Origin: Caballeronia concitans
GTDB lineage: Bacteria; Pseudomonadota; Gammaproteobacteria; Burkholderiales; Burkholderiaceae
Reading direction: 5' to 3'
Assembly (NCBI RefSeq): GCF_001544615.1
Contig: NZ_FCNV02000002.1
Span: forward strand, 310,001 to 374,000
Length of the DNA stretch: 64,000 nt
Below are positions 44,185 through 53,038 of this stretch, in pieces. Every line of letters begins with the position of its first letter. Within the stretch, counting starts at the first letter, position 1. The notes beneath the pieces are model-generated. The model was not told where the DNA came from and made no database searches. It was given only the letters and a program-made list of their open reading frames with translations. The position numbers and the translations under genes are program-made.

Positions 44185-46079
44185 GTGGAATGAGTTCGGA
44201 AAGCGGGCCGCAGGAACGCATTCAATTCGGCGAAGGCGTCGAGCGGAAGCACATGCGCGACGTACTGGTCCGGACGAACGACGACCAGCGCACCGCGCTC
44301 GCGGTCGATACCGCGCTCATCGAAGATATCAGACGATGCGTCGCTCGAAAACGCCTTCTCGTAGTCGATCAAGCCGTAACGCCCCTTGCGCGGCAGCAAC
44401 GCCGCGTGCAGATCTTCCAGCCGCACATCACGATGCGGCGTCTGCACCACGGCGCGCAAATCGATGACGCTGTCCGCATCGGCGTCGTGCGGCGTCACGC
44501 GACGCATGATCGATTCCGGCGACGCGGCGAGATGATCGCACAGCGCATCGAGCGCCTTGCCGCTGGCGTCGGAGAACGCGTACAGGCGCCAGCGGCCGTC
44601 CGCGCGCGCGACGTGACCGAGATGCATCGGCCTGGCATCGGCAATGCGGATAACGGGCGATGAGTGAAAGCGCGTGCCGATCTCGAAGCCGCTTGCGAGC
44701 GATTGATGCGTGGCTTCGCCCGTCAGCGCGCCAGGCCGATAACGCGTGGCCACGCCCGCCGTGTACCGGCCCGCGCGAACGAAATACGCCTGCAGTTCCG
44801 CCGGATCGACGCCGCCCGCTTCGGGGCGCGCCGGATCTTTCGGCGGCGCGGCCATCATCGCGGACCATTCCTTGTCGAAGTCGATCAGTTCTTGCGCGAC
44901 CGGCTGCCGCTCGTCGGAATACGTGCGCAACAGGCTCGCGTCGCTGCGCCCCCGCAGCACCGCGCCGAGCTTCCAGCCGAGATTGAAGCCGTCCTGCATC
45001 GATACGTTCATGCCCTGACCGGCCTTCGCGCTGTGCGTATGACACGCATCGCCCGCGATGAACACGCGCGGCTCGCGCGCGCCGTGCTCCGTGATGGCGT
45101 CGTCGAAACGTTCGGTGAGGCGCTGCCCCACTTCATACACCGAGAACCACGCGACCTCTTTCACGTCGAGCGTATACGGCTGCAGAATGCTTCGCGCAGT
45201 CTCGATGATCCGCTCGACCCGAGTCTGCTTGATGCCGTCGCGATTCTCCGGCGTGATCTCGCCGAGATCGACGTAAAAGCGCACGAGATAGCCGCCTTCA
45301 CGCGGAATGATGAGCAGGTTGCCCTTGGTCGCGGACTGGATCGCCGCCTTCAGGCGAATGTCCGGAAAGTCGGTCACGGCGAGCGCATCCATCACGCCCC
45401 ACGCGTGGTTCGCGGCATCGCCCTTCAACGTCTGGCCGATGGCCGCCCGCACGCGGCTTCGCGCGCCGTCGCAACCCACCACGTAACGGGCGCGCACGGT
45501 GACCTCTTCGCCGAGCCGCGCTTCGTCCGTGCGACGCAACGTGACATACACGGGATATTCGTCCGTGTCGTCGCGCTTCATGTCGGCTAATTCGAGGCCG
45601 TAATCGGGTTCGAGGCGTCTTGCGGACCGGCGCATCAAGTCGAGCAGATATTCCTGCACGCGCGCCTGGTTCACGATCACATGCGGAAATTCGGACAGAC
45701 CTGCTTCGGTGTCCTGAACGCGTCCGGTACGCCGGATCGCGCCACGGTCATCTGCACTCGGTCTCCAGAACACGGTCTCGTTGACCCAATACGCTTCACG
45801 CAGCATGCGTTCGCTGAGACCGAACGCGTTGAACATTTCAACCGTTCGGCAAGCGACGCCATCGGCCTGTCCCATCAGCAACGGGCCCGCGCGACGTTCG
45901 ACGATACGCGTGGTGATCGACGGAAACTGCGACAACTGCGCCGCGAGCACGAGCCCCGCCGGCCCGCTTCCGACGATGAGCACATCCACTGCATCGGGCA
46001 TCTCGATGTGCGGCGCGCCGTCGATTGCCGGTTCGATCATCGGATCGTCCGTGCGAAAACCGTTCAGATGAAACTGCAT
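44166..46079 (-). CDS. mobA: 3-hydroxybenzoate 4-monooxygenase
   Basis: An FAD/NADPH aromatic hydroxylase of 637 aa converting 3-hydroxybenzoate to protocatechuate. The FAD motif is VDVLIVGSGPAGLVLAAQL near residue 31. The DG motif is YVVGCDGARSRVRAAIG and the GD motif FIAGDACHTHSAKAGQGMN. The C-terminal thioredoxin-like domain (about 440-637) and the total length match MobA, longer than phenol hydroxylase-like relatives of about 400 aa. A GGAGGA box precedes the ATG. Protocatechuate ring-cleavage genes are not in the window. Confidence 0.87.
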   Translation of the reverse strand: MQFHLNGFRTDDPMIEPAIDGAPHIEMPDAVDVLIVGSGPAGLVLAAQLSQFPSITTRIVERRAGPLLMGQADGVACRTVEMFNAFGLSERMLREAYWVNETVFWRPSADDRGAIRRTGRVQDTEAGLSEFPHVIVNQARVQEYLLDLMRRSARRLEPDYGLELADMKRDDTDEYPVYVTLRRTDEARLGEEVTVRARYVVGCDGARSRVRAAIGQTLKGDAANHAWGVMDALAVTDFPDIRLKAAIQSATKGNLLIIPREGGYLVRFYVDLGEITPENRDGIKQTRVERIIETARSILQPYTLDVKEVAWFSVYEVGQRLTERFDDAITEHGAREPRVFIAGDACHTHSAKAGQGMNVSMQDGFNLGWKLGAVLRGRSDASLLRTYSDERQPVAQELIDFDKEWSAMMAAPPKDPARPEAGGVDPAELQAYFVRAGRYTAGVATRYRPGALTGEATHQSLASGFEIGTRFHSSPVIRIADARPMHLGHVARADGRWRLYAFSDASGKALDALCDHLAASPESIMRRVTPHDADADSVIDLRAVVQTPHRDVRLEDLHAALLPRKGRYGLIDYEKAFSSDASSDIFDERGIDRERGALVVVRPDQYVAHVLPLDAFAELNAFLRPAFRTHSTCGTAR

Positions 46080-46119
46080 GACGTCTTCCTCCAGATGGTC
46101 TCGATCAACCCTGGGTTCG

Positions 46120-46147
46120 AATATACTCCGTATGCCAACTATCTCAA
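46120..46147 (-). promoter_or_regulatory. mobA promoter with a dyad over the -10 region
   Basis: Minus strand: -35 TTGAGA (46147-46142), a 16-bp spacer and -10 TATATT (46125-46120), about 40 bases before the mobA start. An ATAC-N3-GTAT dyad (46123-46133) overlaps the -10 box and is a candidate site for the MarR-type repressor encoded in the same operon. Confidence 0.55.
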
Positions 46148-46191
46148 AGATTTAATCGTGACCCTGCTGTTTACCCTGATATGGCGATAAA

Positions 46192-46213
46192 TCCGGCCCT
46201 GAAGCGGGCCGGA
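46192..46213 (-). terminator. Terminator after the halogenase-like gene
   Basis: TCCGGCCC and GGGCCGGA form a perfect 8-bp stem with a 6-base loop. On the minus strand it is followed by TTTATC. It lies about 35 bases after the stop of the halogenase-like gene and separates it from the mobA promoter. Confidence 0.65.
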
Positions 46214-46247
46214 GAGTTCAGGAATTTGAGCAGCAGCTCGGCTTTCG

Positions 46248-47495
46248 TCAGTCTCGCAGCATGCACGCTTCATGCAGCGTATCGAGCCGACGCGCGGCAT
46301 CCGCGACATACGGATTCGTTTCGTCCCAGGCATAACCCGCGAGCACCGCGCAGACCAGGCGACGAATCGCCGGCGTCTGATCGGGCGTGAAGATGATGTC
46401 CTGCAGCTTGCCCGAATACCAGCGTTCGACGAACGCGCGGAACGTGTCGATGCCCTTGCGCAAGGGCGCGTCGTAGTGCGCGTGCCAGTCGATGACTTCG
46501 CCATTCAACTGACGTTCCAGCGTCTGAACCGCGAGATGCGCGGAACGCAATGCAATGGTCACGCCCGACGAGAACACGGGGTCCAGGAATTCGCCCGCAT
46601 TGCCGAGCAGCGCGTAGCCCGCGCCATGCAGCTTCTCCACGTTCGCGGAATAACCGCCGATATGCCGCACGGGCATCAGGAACGGCGCATTGCCGATCAA
46701 GCGGTTCAGCGTCGGTTCGCTTTGGATCAGCGTACGCAACTTCTCTTCGCGCTCGGCTTCATCGACATCGAGAAACGCCGCTTCGGCCACGCATCCCACG
46801 GAGGATCGGCCATTTGCGAGTGGAATCATCCAGTACCACACGTCGCGATGCTCGGGATGCACGGCTACCGTGATCTTGTTGCGATCATGCGCCTCGACGG
46901 GAATGCCGTCGCGCACATGCGTGAAGATGGCGGCGCGCGTGGCGAGGCGTGTCGGCGCTTCGAGATTCAGGAGGCGCGGCAGCACACGGCCGAAGCCGCT
47001 CGCGTCGAGCACGAAGCGCGCATGCACCTGATACTGCGTGCCGGCTTCGTCGATGACATCGAGCACGGGCGCATCGCCCGTTTTCATGGCGAGCACGGTG
47101 TGACCGAAGCGTACGTCGGCGCCCTGCTCCATCGCGCAGCGGATCAACAGATCGTCGAACACGGCGCGCTCGACCTGATACGTCGTGCCCCATCCCTTCG
47201 AATGCTTGTCGCGGAAGTCGTAAGCCGAGGCCTGATCGCGATACACGAACTGCGCGCCGTTCTTGTACTGAAAGCCCGCTTCGACGACCGCGCGCAACAT
47301 GCCCGCCTCTTCGAGATACGCCATGCTTTGCGGCAACAGACTTTCGCCGATGGAAAAGCGCGGGAAATGCTGGCGTTCGAGCACGAGCACCGAGCGCCCG
47401 GCTTTTCGCAACAGCGCGGCAGCCACCGCGCCCGACGGTCCTGCGCCGATGATGGCGACATCGACTTCGGCGTTCATCGAATCTTCTTTGTTCAT
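46248..47495 (-). CDS. Flavin-dependent halogenase-like FAD oxidoreductase at the aryl polyene border
   Basis: A 415-aa FAD protein. The dinucleotide motif GAGPSG is at 17-22 and GES at 50-52. A lysine at position 78 in GFQYKNGAQF corresponds to the catalytic lysine of flavin-dependent halogenases. The halogenase signature WxWxIP is complete at 220-225 (WYWMIP), and AGEFLDPVFSSGV matches the second flavin/halide loop. Related enzymes brominate xanthomonadin-type polyenes, whereas geranylgeranyl-reductase-like members lack WxWxIP. It is divergent from the methyltransferase and lies at the left end of the APE cluster. A halogenating role on the aryl head is inferred. Confidence 0.75.
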   Translation of the reverse strand: MNKEDSMNAEVDVAIIGAGPSGAVAAALLRKAGRSVLVLERQHFPRFSIGESLLPQSMAYLEEAGMLRAVVEAGFQYKNGAQFVYRDQASAYDFRDKHSKGWGTTYQVERAVFDDLLIRCAMEQGADVRFGHTVLAMKTGDAPVLDVIDEAGTQYQVHARFVLDASGFGRVLPRLLNLEAPTRLATRAAIFTHVRDGIPVEAHDRNKITVAVHPEHRDVWYWMIPLANGRSSVGCVAEAAFLDVDEAEREEKLRTLIQSEPTLNRLIGNAPFLMPVRHIGGYSANVEKLHGAGYALLGNAGEFLDPVFSSGVTIALRSAHLAVQTLERQLNGEVIDWHAHYDAPLRKGIDTFRAFVERWYSGKLQDIIFTPDQTPAIRRLVCAVLAGYAWDETNPYVADAARRLDTLHEACMLRD

Positions 47496-47622
47496 TCTCT
47501 ACATCCCTTCGTTGCACGCAGCAACAATTGCAAACACGACACATGCACCGCGCATCAGCGATTACAATCACACGCGGACCATGCATCAATAACATCAAAA
47601 CACTTCTTTACCGGATTCAATC

Positions 47623-48363
47623 GTGCAGTTGACCGAAACATCCAATGTGCCGTTCGTTCCCGAAACGTCTTTCGGCATCTGGTTCCTGCGCACGCATACG
47701 TGGGAACATCATGTGCTGCGTGTCGCCATCAACGACCTCGAACGCCTCATCGACTTTCCGATGCCCGCGGCACCCGTCATCGTCGATGTCGGCTGCGGAC
47801 AGGGCCTCTCGTTCCGTCTGCTTGCGCAAGCGTTCAAGCCGCAGCGCATCGTCGGTATCGATTTCCATGAGCCGTCGCTCTCGCTTGCGGCGCAATCCGC
47901 GCAAGCGTGCCGGCAACGCGCCGATACCGCCGCAACTGAAATCGAACTGCATCACGGCGACTGCGCGAATCTGCCGCTTCAGGACGCAAGCGCCGATATC
48001 GTCTTCTGTCACCAGACGTTTCATCACCTCGTCGAACAGGAACGCGCGCTCGCCGAATTCCGCCGCGTGCTCAAACCGGGCGGTGTGCTGATGTTCGCCG
48101 AATCGACGGATGCGTATATCAAGTCTTGGGTCATCCGTCTGCTGTTTCGTCATCCGATGCAGGTACAAAAGAGCGCCGACGGCTATCTCGACATGATCCG
48201 CAACGGCGGTTTCAGCTTCGGGCCGCACCACGTGTCGCTGCCTTATCTGTGGTGGAGCCGTGCGAAGGATTTCGGGCTGCTGGAGCGCATCGGCCTTTAC
48301 ACGCCGAAGCCCGGCAAGCGACGCGAAACGCTCGTCAACGTGGTCGCAAGAAAAGCATCCTGA
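47623..48363 (+). CDS. SAM-dependent methyltransferase of the aryl polyene cluster
   Basis: A 246-aa class I methyltransferase with the SAM-binding motif VIVDVGCGQGLSFRLL (about 51-66), the acidic loop GIDFHE and post-motif HHGDCANLPLQDASADIVFCHQTFHHL. APE pigments often carry an O-methylated aryl head, and a methyltransferase is a usual cluster member. It is the only plus-strand gene of the cluster and is divergent from the halogenase-like gene over a 127-base promoter region. Confidence 0.8.
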   Translation: MQLTETSNVPFVPETSFGIWFLRTHTWEHHVLRVAINDLERLIDFPMPAAPVIVDVGCGQGLSFRLLAQAFKPQRIVGIDFHEPSLSLAAQSAQACRQRADTAATEIELHHGDCANLPLQDASADIVFCHQTFHHLVEQERALAEFRRVLKPGGVLMFAESTDAYIKSWVIRLLFRHPMQVQKSADGYLDMIRNGGFSFGPHHVSLPYLWWSRAKDFGLLERIGLYTPKPGKRRETLVNVVARKAS

Positions 48364-48380
48364 CGAAAAGCTTGACCAAG

Positions 48381-48412
48381 AAGCGGCGCATGCATCAGCG
48401 CGCGCGCCGCTT
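48381..48412. terminator. Hairpin between convergent genes
   Basis: AAGCGGCGC (48381-48389) and GCGCCGCTT (48404-48412) form a 9-bp GC-rich stem with a 14-base loop. It lies between the methyltransferase stop and the convergent small exported protein. T-runs are weak on both strands, so termination is plausible but not certain. Confidence 0.45.
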
Positions 48413-48424
48413 TCAGTTTCGGCC

Positions 48425-48859
48425 TCAGTTCTTCAGCTTGACCACTTCCCCTTTCAACGCGACGCCCGCGATCACAGCGCCCGCGCCGCACGTGAACTCG
48501 GTTGCGCTCTCGCGCTCCACGTTCTCGTAGTTGCTCTTGATGTTGATGACCGCGTCGCCGCCTTCCTTGCGTGCACGCTCCTGCAACTCGATCACAGCCG
48601 AAAGAAACACGTGCTTGCACGCGTCCTCGTCGCTCTTGCCGAACGCGTTGGTCTTCTTGTTGGTCGCGAACACGCCGAGCGATTTCACGACCGCCGGATG
48701 CGTTTGCCCCGCGAAATACAGCGGAATGTCCTTGTCGACCTTGTCGGGTTCGCTGACCAGCGCGGACGCCACGGGATAGAACCGGATCGTATTGCGTGCG
48801 AACGCTTGCGACGAGAACAGCATTGCGACGGCTGCCGCATAAATGAAAAGACGCTTCAT
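48425..48859 (-). CDS. Small exported protein, paralogue of the next gene
   Basis: A 144-aa protein with signal peptide MKRLFIYAAAVAMLFSSQAFA. The mature domain contains VPLYFAGQ-like and DAVINIKSNYENVERESATEFTCGAG segments shared with the protein at 48887. Such proteins are often database-labelled 'excinuclease ATPase subunit', but no ATPase motif is present and the name is misleading. Function unknown; it lies at the downstream end of the APE operon. Confidence 0.75.
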   Translation of the reverse strand: MKRLFIYAAAVAMLFSSQAFARNTIRFYPVASALVSEPDKVDKDIPLYFAGQTHPAVVKSLGVFATNKKTNAFGKSDEDACKHVFLSAVIELQERARKEGGDAVINIKSNYENVERESATEFTCGAGAVIAGVALKGEVVKLKN

Positions 48860-48886
48860 GTTTTCCCCGAGTTCGTGGTTGATCGC

Positions 48887-49312
48887 TTATTCGACGTCCA
48901 GCTTCACGACATCGCCGCGCACGGCGAGCGTCGAGCCGTTGTTGCTCGATCCGCAGATGAACTCGGTCCCCGACGTGGTCTCCGTGTGCTGGAAGCGCGT
49001 CCTGACGTTGATGACGGCATCCGCGTGCTGCTCGCGGGCATAGTCGCGCAACTGATCGAGCGCCTTCGCGAACGCGATATTGCAGGTCGCATCCTGACCG
49101 TCCATCGTGCGGGCCACGCGCACCGCCACTTCCTTCTTGCCGAGCATCGTCTTGACGTTCGCGTGCTTCTGATCGCCGAAATACAACGTGACGTCCTTCG
49201 CGCTTTGCGTCTGCGCCGAGGGGGGCATCGGCAGCGAGCGGACCTGCGTCGTACAGCCTGCTTGCGTGATCAGCACGCCGGCCATCATTGCCAGAACGAT
49301 TTTTCTTTTCAT
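48887..49312 (-). CDS. Small lipoprotein, paralogue of the preceding one
   Basis: A 141-aa protein with a lipoprotein signal MKRKIVLAMMAGVLITQAGC (Cys20). The domain has VTLYFGDQKH, ADAVINVRTRFQHTETTSGTEFICG and a closing VRGDVVKL, closely parallel to the 48425 protein. One copy is lipidated and one is not, suggesting an outer-membrane/periplasm pair. It follows the last ketosynthase by 39 bases, probably in the same transcript. Confidence 0.75.
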   Translation of the reverse strand: MKRKIVLAMMAGVLITQAGCTTQVRSLPMPPSAQTQSAKDVTLYFGDQKHANVKTMLGKKEVAVRVARTMDGQDATCNIAFAKALDQLRDYAREQHADAVINVRTRFQHTETTSGTEFICGSSNNGSTLAVRGDVVKLDVE

Positions 49313-49351
49313 GGTGCGGTTTCGCTTCTGTTTATTTATGGATTGCGCCCG

Positions 49352-50599
49352 TTATTCGCCGACGGGCAGCGGCTGAATCTTCTCGAACATGAGGCTCGCG
49401 GAACTTCCGCCGAAACCGAACGACACCGACATCGCGCGCTCGATGCGCGCCTCGCGTGTCTCGCGCACGAGCGGCATGCCTTGCGCGAGCGGTTCGGGCG
49501 AGCCGACAGTACCCGTTCCCGCGATGAAACCGTCGCGCATCATCAGCAACGTGTAGATCGCCTCGTGCACGCCGCTTGCGCCGAGCGGATGTCCCGTCAG
49601 TCCTTTCGTCGATGAAAACGGCGGCACGTCCGCACCGAACACCGCCCGCAATGCGCGGAGTTCTTCGGCATCGCCGAGCGGCGTGGAAGGTGCGTGCGTG
49701 TTGATGTAATCGGGCGATGCGCCCGCTTCGTCGAGCGCCATGCGCATGGCCCGCGCGATGCCGTCCGCGTGCGGCGACACCATGCCCGCGCCGTCCGTGC
49801 TCTGGCCGAAGCCCGTGAGTTCCGCGTAGATGTGCGCGCCGCGTGCGAGCGCGTGGTCGAGCGCTTCGAGCACGAGCACGCCCGCACCGGAGCCGATCAC
49901 GAAGCCGTCGCGCGCGTTGTCGTAAGGACGCGAGGCTTGCCACGGCGTGTCGTTGAAGCCGCTCGACAGCGCGTGCATCGCGTCGAACATGAGCGTCATG
50001 TTGTCGTGCAGCGCTTCGCTGCCGCCCGCGAGCACGATCTGCTGGCGTCCGGTCTGGATCAACTGCATGGCCTGACCGATGGCGAGCGCGGATGTCGTGC
50101 ACGCCGACGAAGGCGAATACGCGACGCCCTCGATGCCGAACGCCTGCGCGACGTTCGCGGACGCGGTGCTGCTCATCGCCTTCGGCACCGTGTACGGCGG
50201 CGTTCTTTCGATACCGCGCGCCACCGCGATGCCGAGCGCCACGTCGTATTCGGCCATTGCGCCGACGCCCGAGCCGATCACCGCGCCGGCCTTCGGCGAA
50301 TGCAGCATGGCGTGATCGAGCCGCGCATCGTCGATGGCCTTGCGCGCCGCGTGACACGCGAAGCGCGCCGTCTCGCCCATGAAGCGTTCCAGCTTGCGAT
50401 CGAAGGGCGGCTCGTCCGCCACCGACGCCACCGCCGCCACTTGCGAGCCGAAGCCGCGCTCGCGCCACGCGTCGATGCGCGTGATGCGGGAGCGCCCCGC
50501 CTTCAACGCGGCGCTGACCGTATCGAGCGAATTGCCGAGACACGAGACGATGCCCATGCCCGTGACGACGACGCGTTGCATGCCGTGCGCCTTCTTCAT
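49352..50599 (-). CDS. Beta-ketoacyl-ACP synthase (additional KS of the APE cluster)
   Basis: A 415-aa FabB/F-type ketosynthase with the full Cys-His-His triad: Cys167 (SSACTTS), His302 (NTHAPST) and His337 (GLTGHPLG). The typical Thr of HGT is replaced by Ala in NTHAPST, as in the FabB-like subgroup. It overlaps the preceding ketosynthase by 4 bases (ATGA). The canonical APE set has one elongating and one further KS; this is a third with complete catalytic residues. It may prime or shorten the chain. Confidence 0.85.
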   Translation of the reverse strand: MKKAHGMQRVVVTGMGIVSCLGNSLDTVSAALKAGRSRITRIDAWRERGFGSQVAAVASVADEPPFDRKLERFMGETARFACHAARKAIDDARLDHAMLHSPKAGAVIGSGVGAMAEYDVALGIAVARGIERTPPYTVPKAMSSTASANVAQAFGIEGVAYSPSSACTTSALAIGQAMQLIQTGRQQIVLAGGSEALHDNMTLMFDAMHALSSGFNDTPWQASRPYDNARDGFVIGSGAGVLVLEALDHALARGAHIYAELTGFGQSTDGAGMVSPHADGIARAMRMALDEAGASPDYINTHAPSTPLGDAEELRALRAVFGADVPPFSSTKGLTGHPLGASGVHEAIYTLLMMRDGFIAGTGTVGSPEPLAQGMPLVRETREARIERAMSVSFGFGGSSASLMFEKIQPLPVGE

Positions 50600-51822
50600 C
50601 GAACGCGCCGGAAGATGAGCGACGTATTGATGCCGCCGAACGCGAAGTTGTTGCTCATCACGTATTCGGCGTCGATCGTGCGCGCCTCGCCCGCGATGTA
50701 ATCGAGCGGCGCGCAGGCGGCATCGACTTCGGTGAGATTGAGCGTCGGCGCGTACCAGTTGCGCTTCATCATCTCGATGGTCCACCACGCTTCGAGCGCA
50801 CCGCATGCGCCCAGCGTATGTCCGACGTAGCTCTTGAGCGAACTGATCGGCATGCGCTCGCCGAACGTCTGCGCGGTCGCATGACTTTCCGCGACATCGC
50901 CGCGATCCGTGGACGTGCCGTGCGCATTCACATAGGCGATGGCTTGCGGATCGAGCCGCGCGTCGTGCAACGCAAGCTGCATGGCGCGCGCCATGGTGCT
51001 GGCGGTCGGCTGCGTCATGTGCGCGCCGTCCGAGTTGCAGCCGAAGCCGACGATCTCCGCGTGAATCGTCGCGCCGCGCGCCACGGCGTGCTCGTACTCT
51101 TCGAGCACCAGCGTCGCCGCGCCCTCGCCGACGACGAGACCGTCGCGCTTCGCATCGAACGGACGCGGCGTGAGATGCGGCTCCTCGTTGCGCGTGCTCG
51201 TCGCGTAGAGCGTGTCGAACACGGCGACGGCCGGACCGGAGAGTTCTTCCGCGCCGCCCGCGAGCATCATCGTCTGCTTGCCCGTCGCGATGGCTTCGTA
51301 CGCGAAGCCGATCGCCTGACTGCCCGACGCGCACGCCGACGACGTCGGCAAGATGCGGCCCTTCAGGTCCCAGAAGAGGCCGACGTTCACGGCGGTCGTG
51401 TGCGGCATCATCTGCACGTAGCTGTTCGATGTCACATCGGTCATCGAACCGGTTCGCAGCATCGTGCCGAACGCGCGGATAGGCTCGACCGATCCCGACG
51501 ACGATCCGTACGCGACGCCCATGCGTCCGTCGCTGATCGACGCATCGCCGGCGAGGCCAGCATCGGCCAGCGCCAGTTCGCTCGCGCGCACCGCGTACAT
51601 CGAGACGATGCCCATCGACCGCGTCTTCTTGCGCGGCCACGCCGAAGGCTGTTCGAACGCGGGCAGCGGACACGCGAGGCGCGTGTGCAGCCCTTCGAAG
51701 AAGTCCCACTCCGGCATGCGGCGCACCGCGTTGCGGCCGCTTTTCAGCGCGGCTTCGATTTCATCCCAGCGGCTGCCGAGCGCCGTGACGCCGCCCATGC
51801 CCGTAACGACGACTCGCTTCAT
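50596..51822 (-). CDS. apeR: APE beta-ketoacyl-ACP synthase
   Basis: A 408-aa ketosynthase with Cys164 (TSSACASG), His301 (NAHGTST) and His335 (YVGHTLGA). In APE clusters the KS following the ketoreductase (ApeR) is thought to serve priming or early elongation. The start overlaps the ketoreductase stop (TGATG). The symbol follows Ape lettering by position and family. Confidence 0.85.
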   Translation of the reverse strand: MKRVVVTGMGGVTALGSRWDEIEAALKSGRNAVRRMPEWDFFEGLHTRLACPLPAFEQPSAWPRKKTRSMGIVSMYAVRASELALADAGLAGDASISDGRMGVAYGSSSGSVEPIRAFGTMLRTGSMTDVTSNSYVQMMPHTTAVNVGLFWDLKGRILPTSSACASGSQAIGFAYEAIATGKQTMMLAGGAEELSGPAVAVFDTLYATSTRNEEPHLTPRPFDAKRDGLVVGEGAATLVLEEYEHAVARGATIHAEIVGFGCNSDGAHMTQPTASTMARAMQLALHDARLDPQAIAYVNAHGTSTDRGDVAESHATAQTFGERMPISSLKSYVGHTLGACGALEAWWTIEMMKRNWYAPTLNLTEVDAACAPLDYIAGEARTIDAEYVMSNNFAFGGINTSLIFRRVR

Positions 51823-52547
51823 CAGATCATTCCGCCATTCACGCCGATCACCTGGCGCGTCACATAGGAAGCCGCATCCGACATGAGGAAGCTGACGACA
51901 GCGGCCACTTCGTTCGGCTGGCCGACGCGATTCATCGGCACCGTCTTCAGCGCGTGTTCGACGGGAACGTCGTCGAGCATGCCGGTATCGATCAATCCGG
52001 GCGCGACGCAATTCGCCGTGATGTTGCGCGATGCGAGTTCGACGGCGAGCGCCTTGGTCGCGCCGATCAGGCCGGCTTTCGCCGCGCTGTAGTTCACCTG
52101 TCCGCGATTGCCCATCACGCCCGACACCGACGCAATGGTCACGATGCGGCCGCCCTTCTTCGCGCGCACCATCGGCATGGTCAGCGGATGGATCACGTTG
52201 TAGAACGAATCGAGACCGGTTTCGATCACGACGTCCCAGTCTTCGTCGGTCAGTGCGGGAAACGCCGCATCACGCGTCACGCCCGCGCTGCACACGATGC
52301 CGTAATACGCGCCGTGCGCGGCGACGTCGGCTTCGAGCGCTTCACGGCACGCGGCACGGTCGCGCACGTCGAACTGCACGACGCGCGCCGCGCCGCCCTG
52401 CGCGACGATGCCCGCCGTCACCGCTTCGGCTTCGGCGCGTCCGGTGCGGCAATGCACGGTGACCGCGAAGCCGTCGGCGGCCAGTTGGTACGCAATCGCC
52501 CGGCCAATGCCGCGGCTTGCGCCGGTTACGAGGACTCGCCGGCTCAT
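51822..52547 (-). CDS. apeQ: APE 3-ketoacyl-ACP reductase (FabG type)
   Basis: A 241-aa SDR reducing 3-ketoacyl-ACP intermediates with NADPH. It has the TGASRGIG loop at 8-15, the CSAGVTRD motif, and catalytic Ser140, Tyr153 and Lys157 (YSAAK). Overlaps with ApeP upstream (ATGA) and ApeR downstream (TGATG) show tight coupling. Confidence 0.92.
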   Translation of the reverse strand: MSRRVLVTGASRGIGRAIAYQLAADGFAVTVHCRTGRAEAEAVTAGIVAQGGAARVVQFDVRDRAACREALEADVAAHGAYYGIVCSAGVTRDAAFPALTDEDWDVVIETGLDSFYNVIHPLTMPMVRAKKGGRIVTIASVSGVMGNRGQVNYSAAKAGLIGATKALAVELASRNITANCVAPGLIDTGMLDDVPVEHALKTVPMNRVGQPNEVAAVVSFLMSDAASYVTRQVIGVNGGMI

Positions 52548-53032
52548 GAACTGAAGCTCCCTTCGATGAATGTCTGAAAATCGCGTGGCTGAAACACCTT
52601 GATGACGGCTTGTGCATGACGCTCGCCGTCGTGGTCGATCGTGCATTCGTACGCGCCGTGGCCCTCTTCGCTGCGCAGCACTTCTTCCACGCGGATGGCG
52701 AGCCGCGCATCGCGCGCGAAGGCGCTCACATGCGCGCGATAACTGCGCGTGCCGAGCAGCACGCCGGGACGCGCACGGCCGCCCGCTCGCATCGCGATCA
52801 GCGCGACATGCGCGGCCACCGCCTGCGCCATCAATTCGATGCCGATCCACGCGGGCATCGCGCTGTGTTCGTCCGCGTACCACGCGTCGGCGCGCACGGT
52901 GGCGAGCGCGGTGAGCGCGGCGTCGCTGCACGCGACGACTTCGTCCACCAGCAGCATCGTGCCGCGATGAGGAATGATCGTTTCGATCGGCGCAAACGCG
53001 CCCTTGTCGTCGATGTGTGTGTGTCCGGTCAT
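52544..53032 (-). CDS. apeP: APE hot-dog dehydratase
   Basis: A 162-aa hot-dog protein with IPHRGTMLLVDEVVAC near the N-terminus and PAWIGIELMAQAVAAHVAL as the helix, the form seen in ApeP-type 3-hydroxyacyl-ACP dehydratases. It should dehydrate intermediates to build the conjugated double bonds, together with the ApeI-like domain at 59456. Six bases separate it from the ketosynthase upstream. Confidence 0.85.
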   Translation of the reverse strand: MTGHTHIDDKGAFAPIETIIPHRGTMLLVDEVVACSDAALTALATVRADAWYADEHSAMPAWIGIELMAQAVAAHVALIAMRAGGRARPGVLLGTRSYRAHVSAFARDARLAIRVEEVLRSEEGHGAYECTIDHDGERHAQAVIKVFQPRDFQTFIEGSFSS

Positions 53033-53038
53033 CGTGCG

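Noticed and set aside
48425-49312. Reading the two small exported proteins as excinuclease subunits
   Set aside because: No Walker motifs, no zinc finger, both have export signals and are only about 140 residues. The name often seen for such proteins is an annotation artefact.
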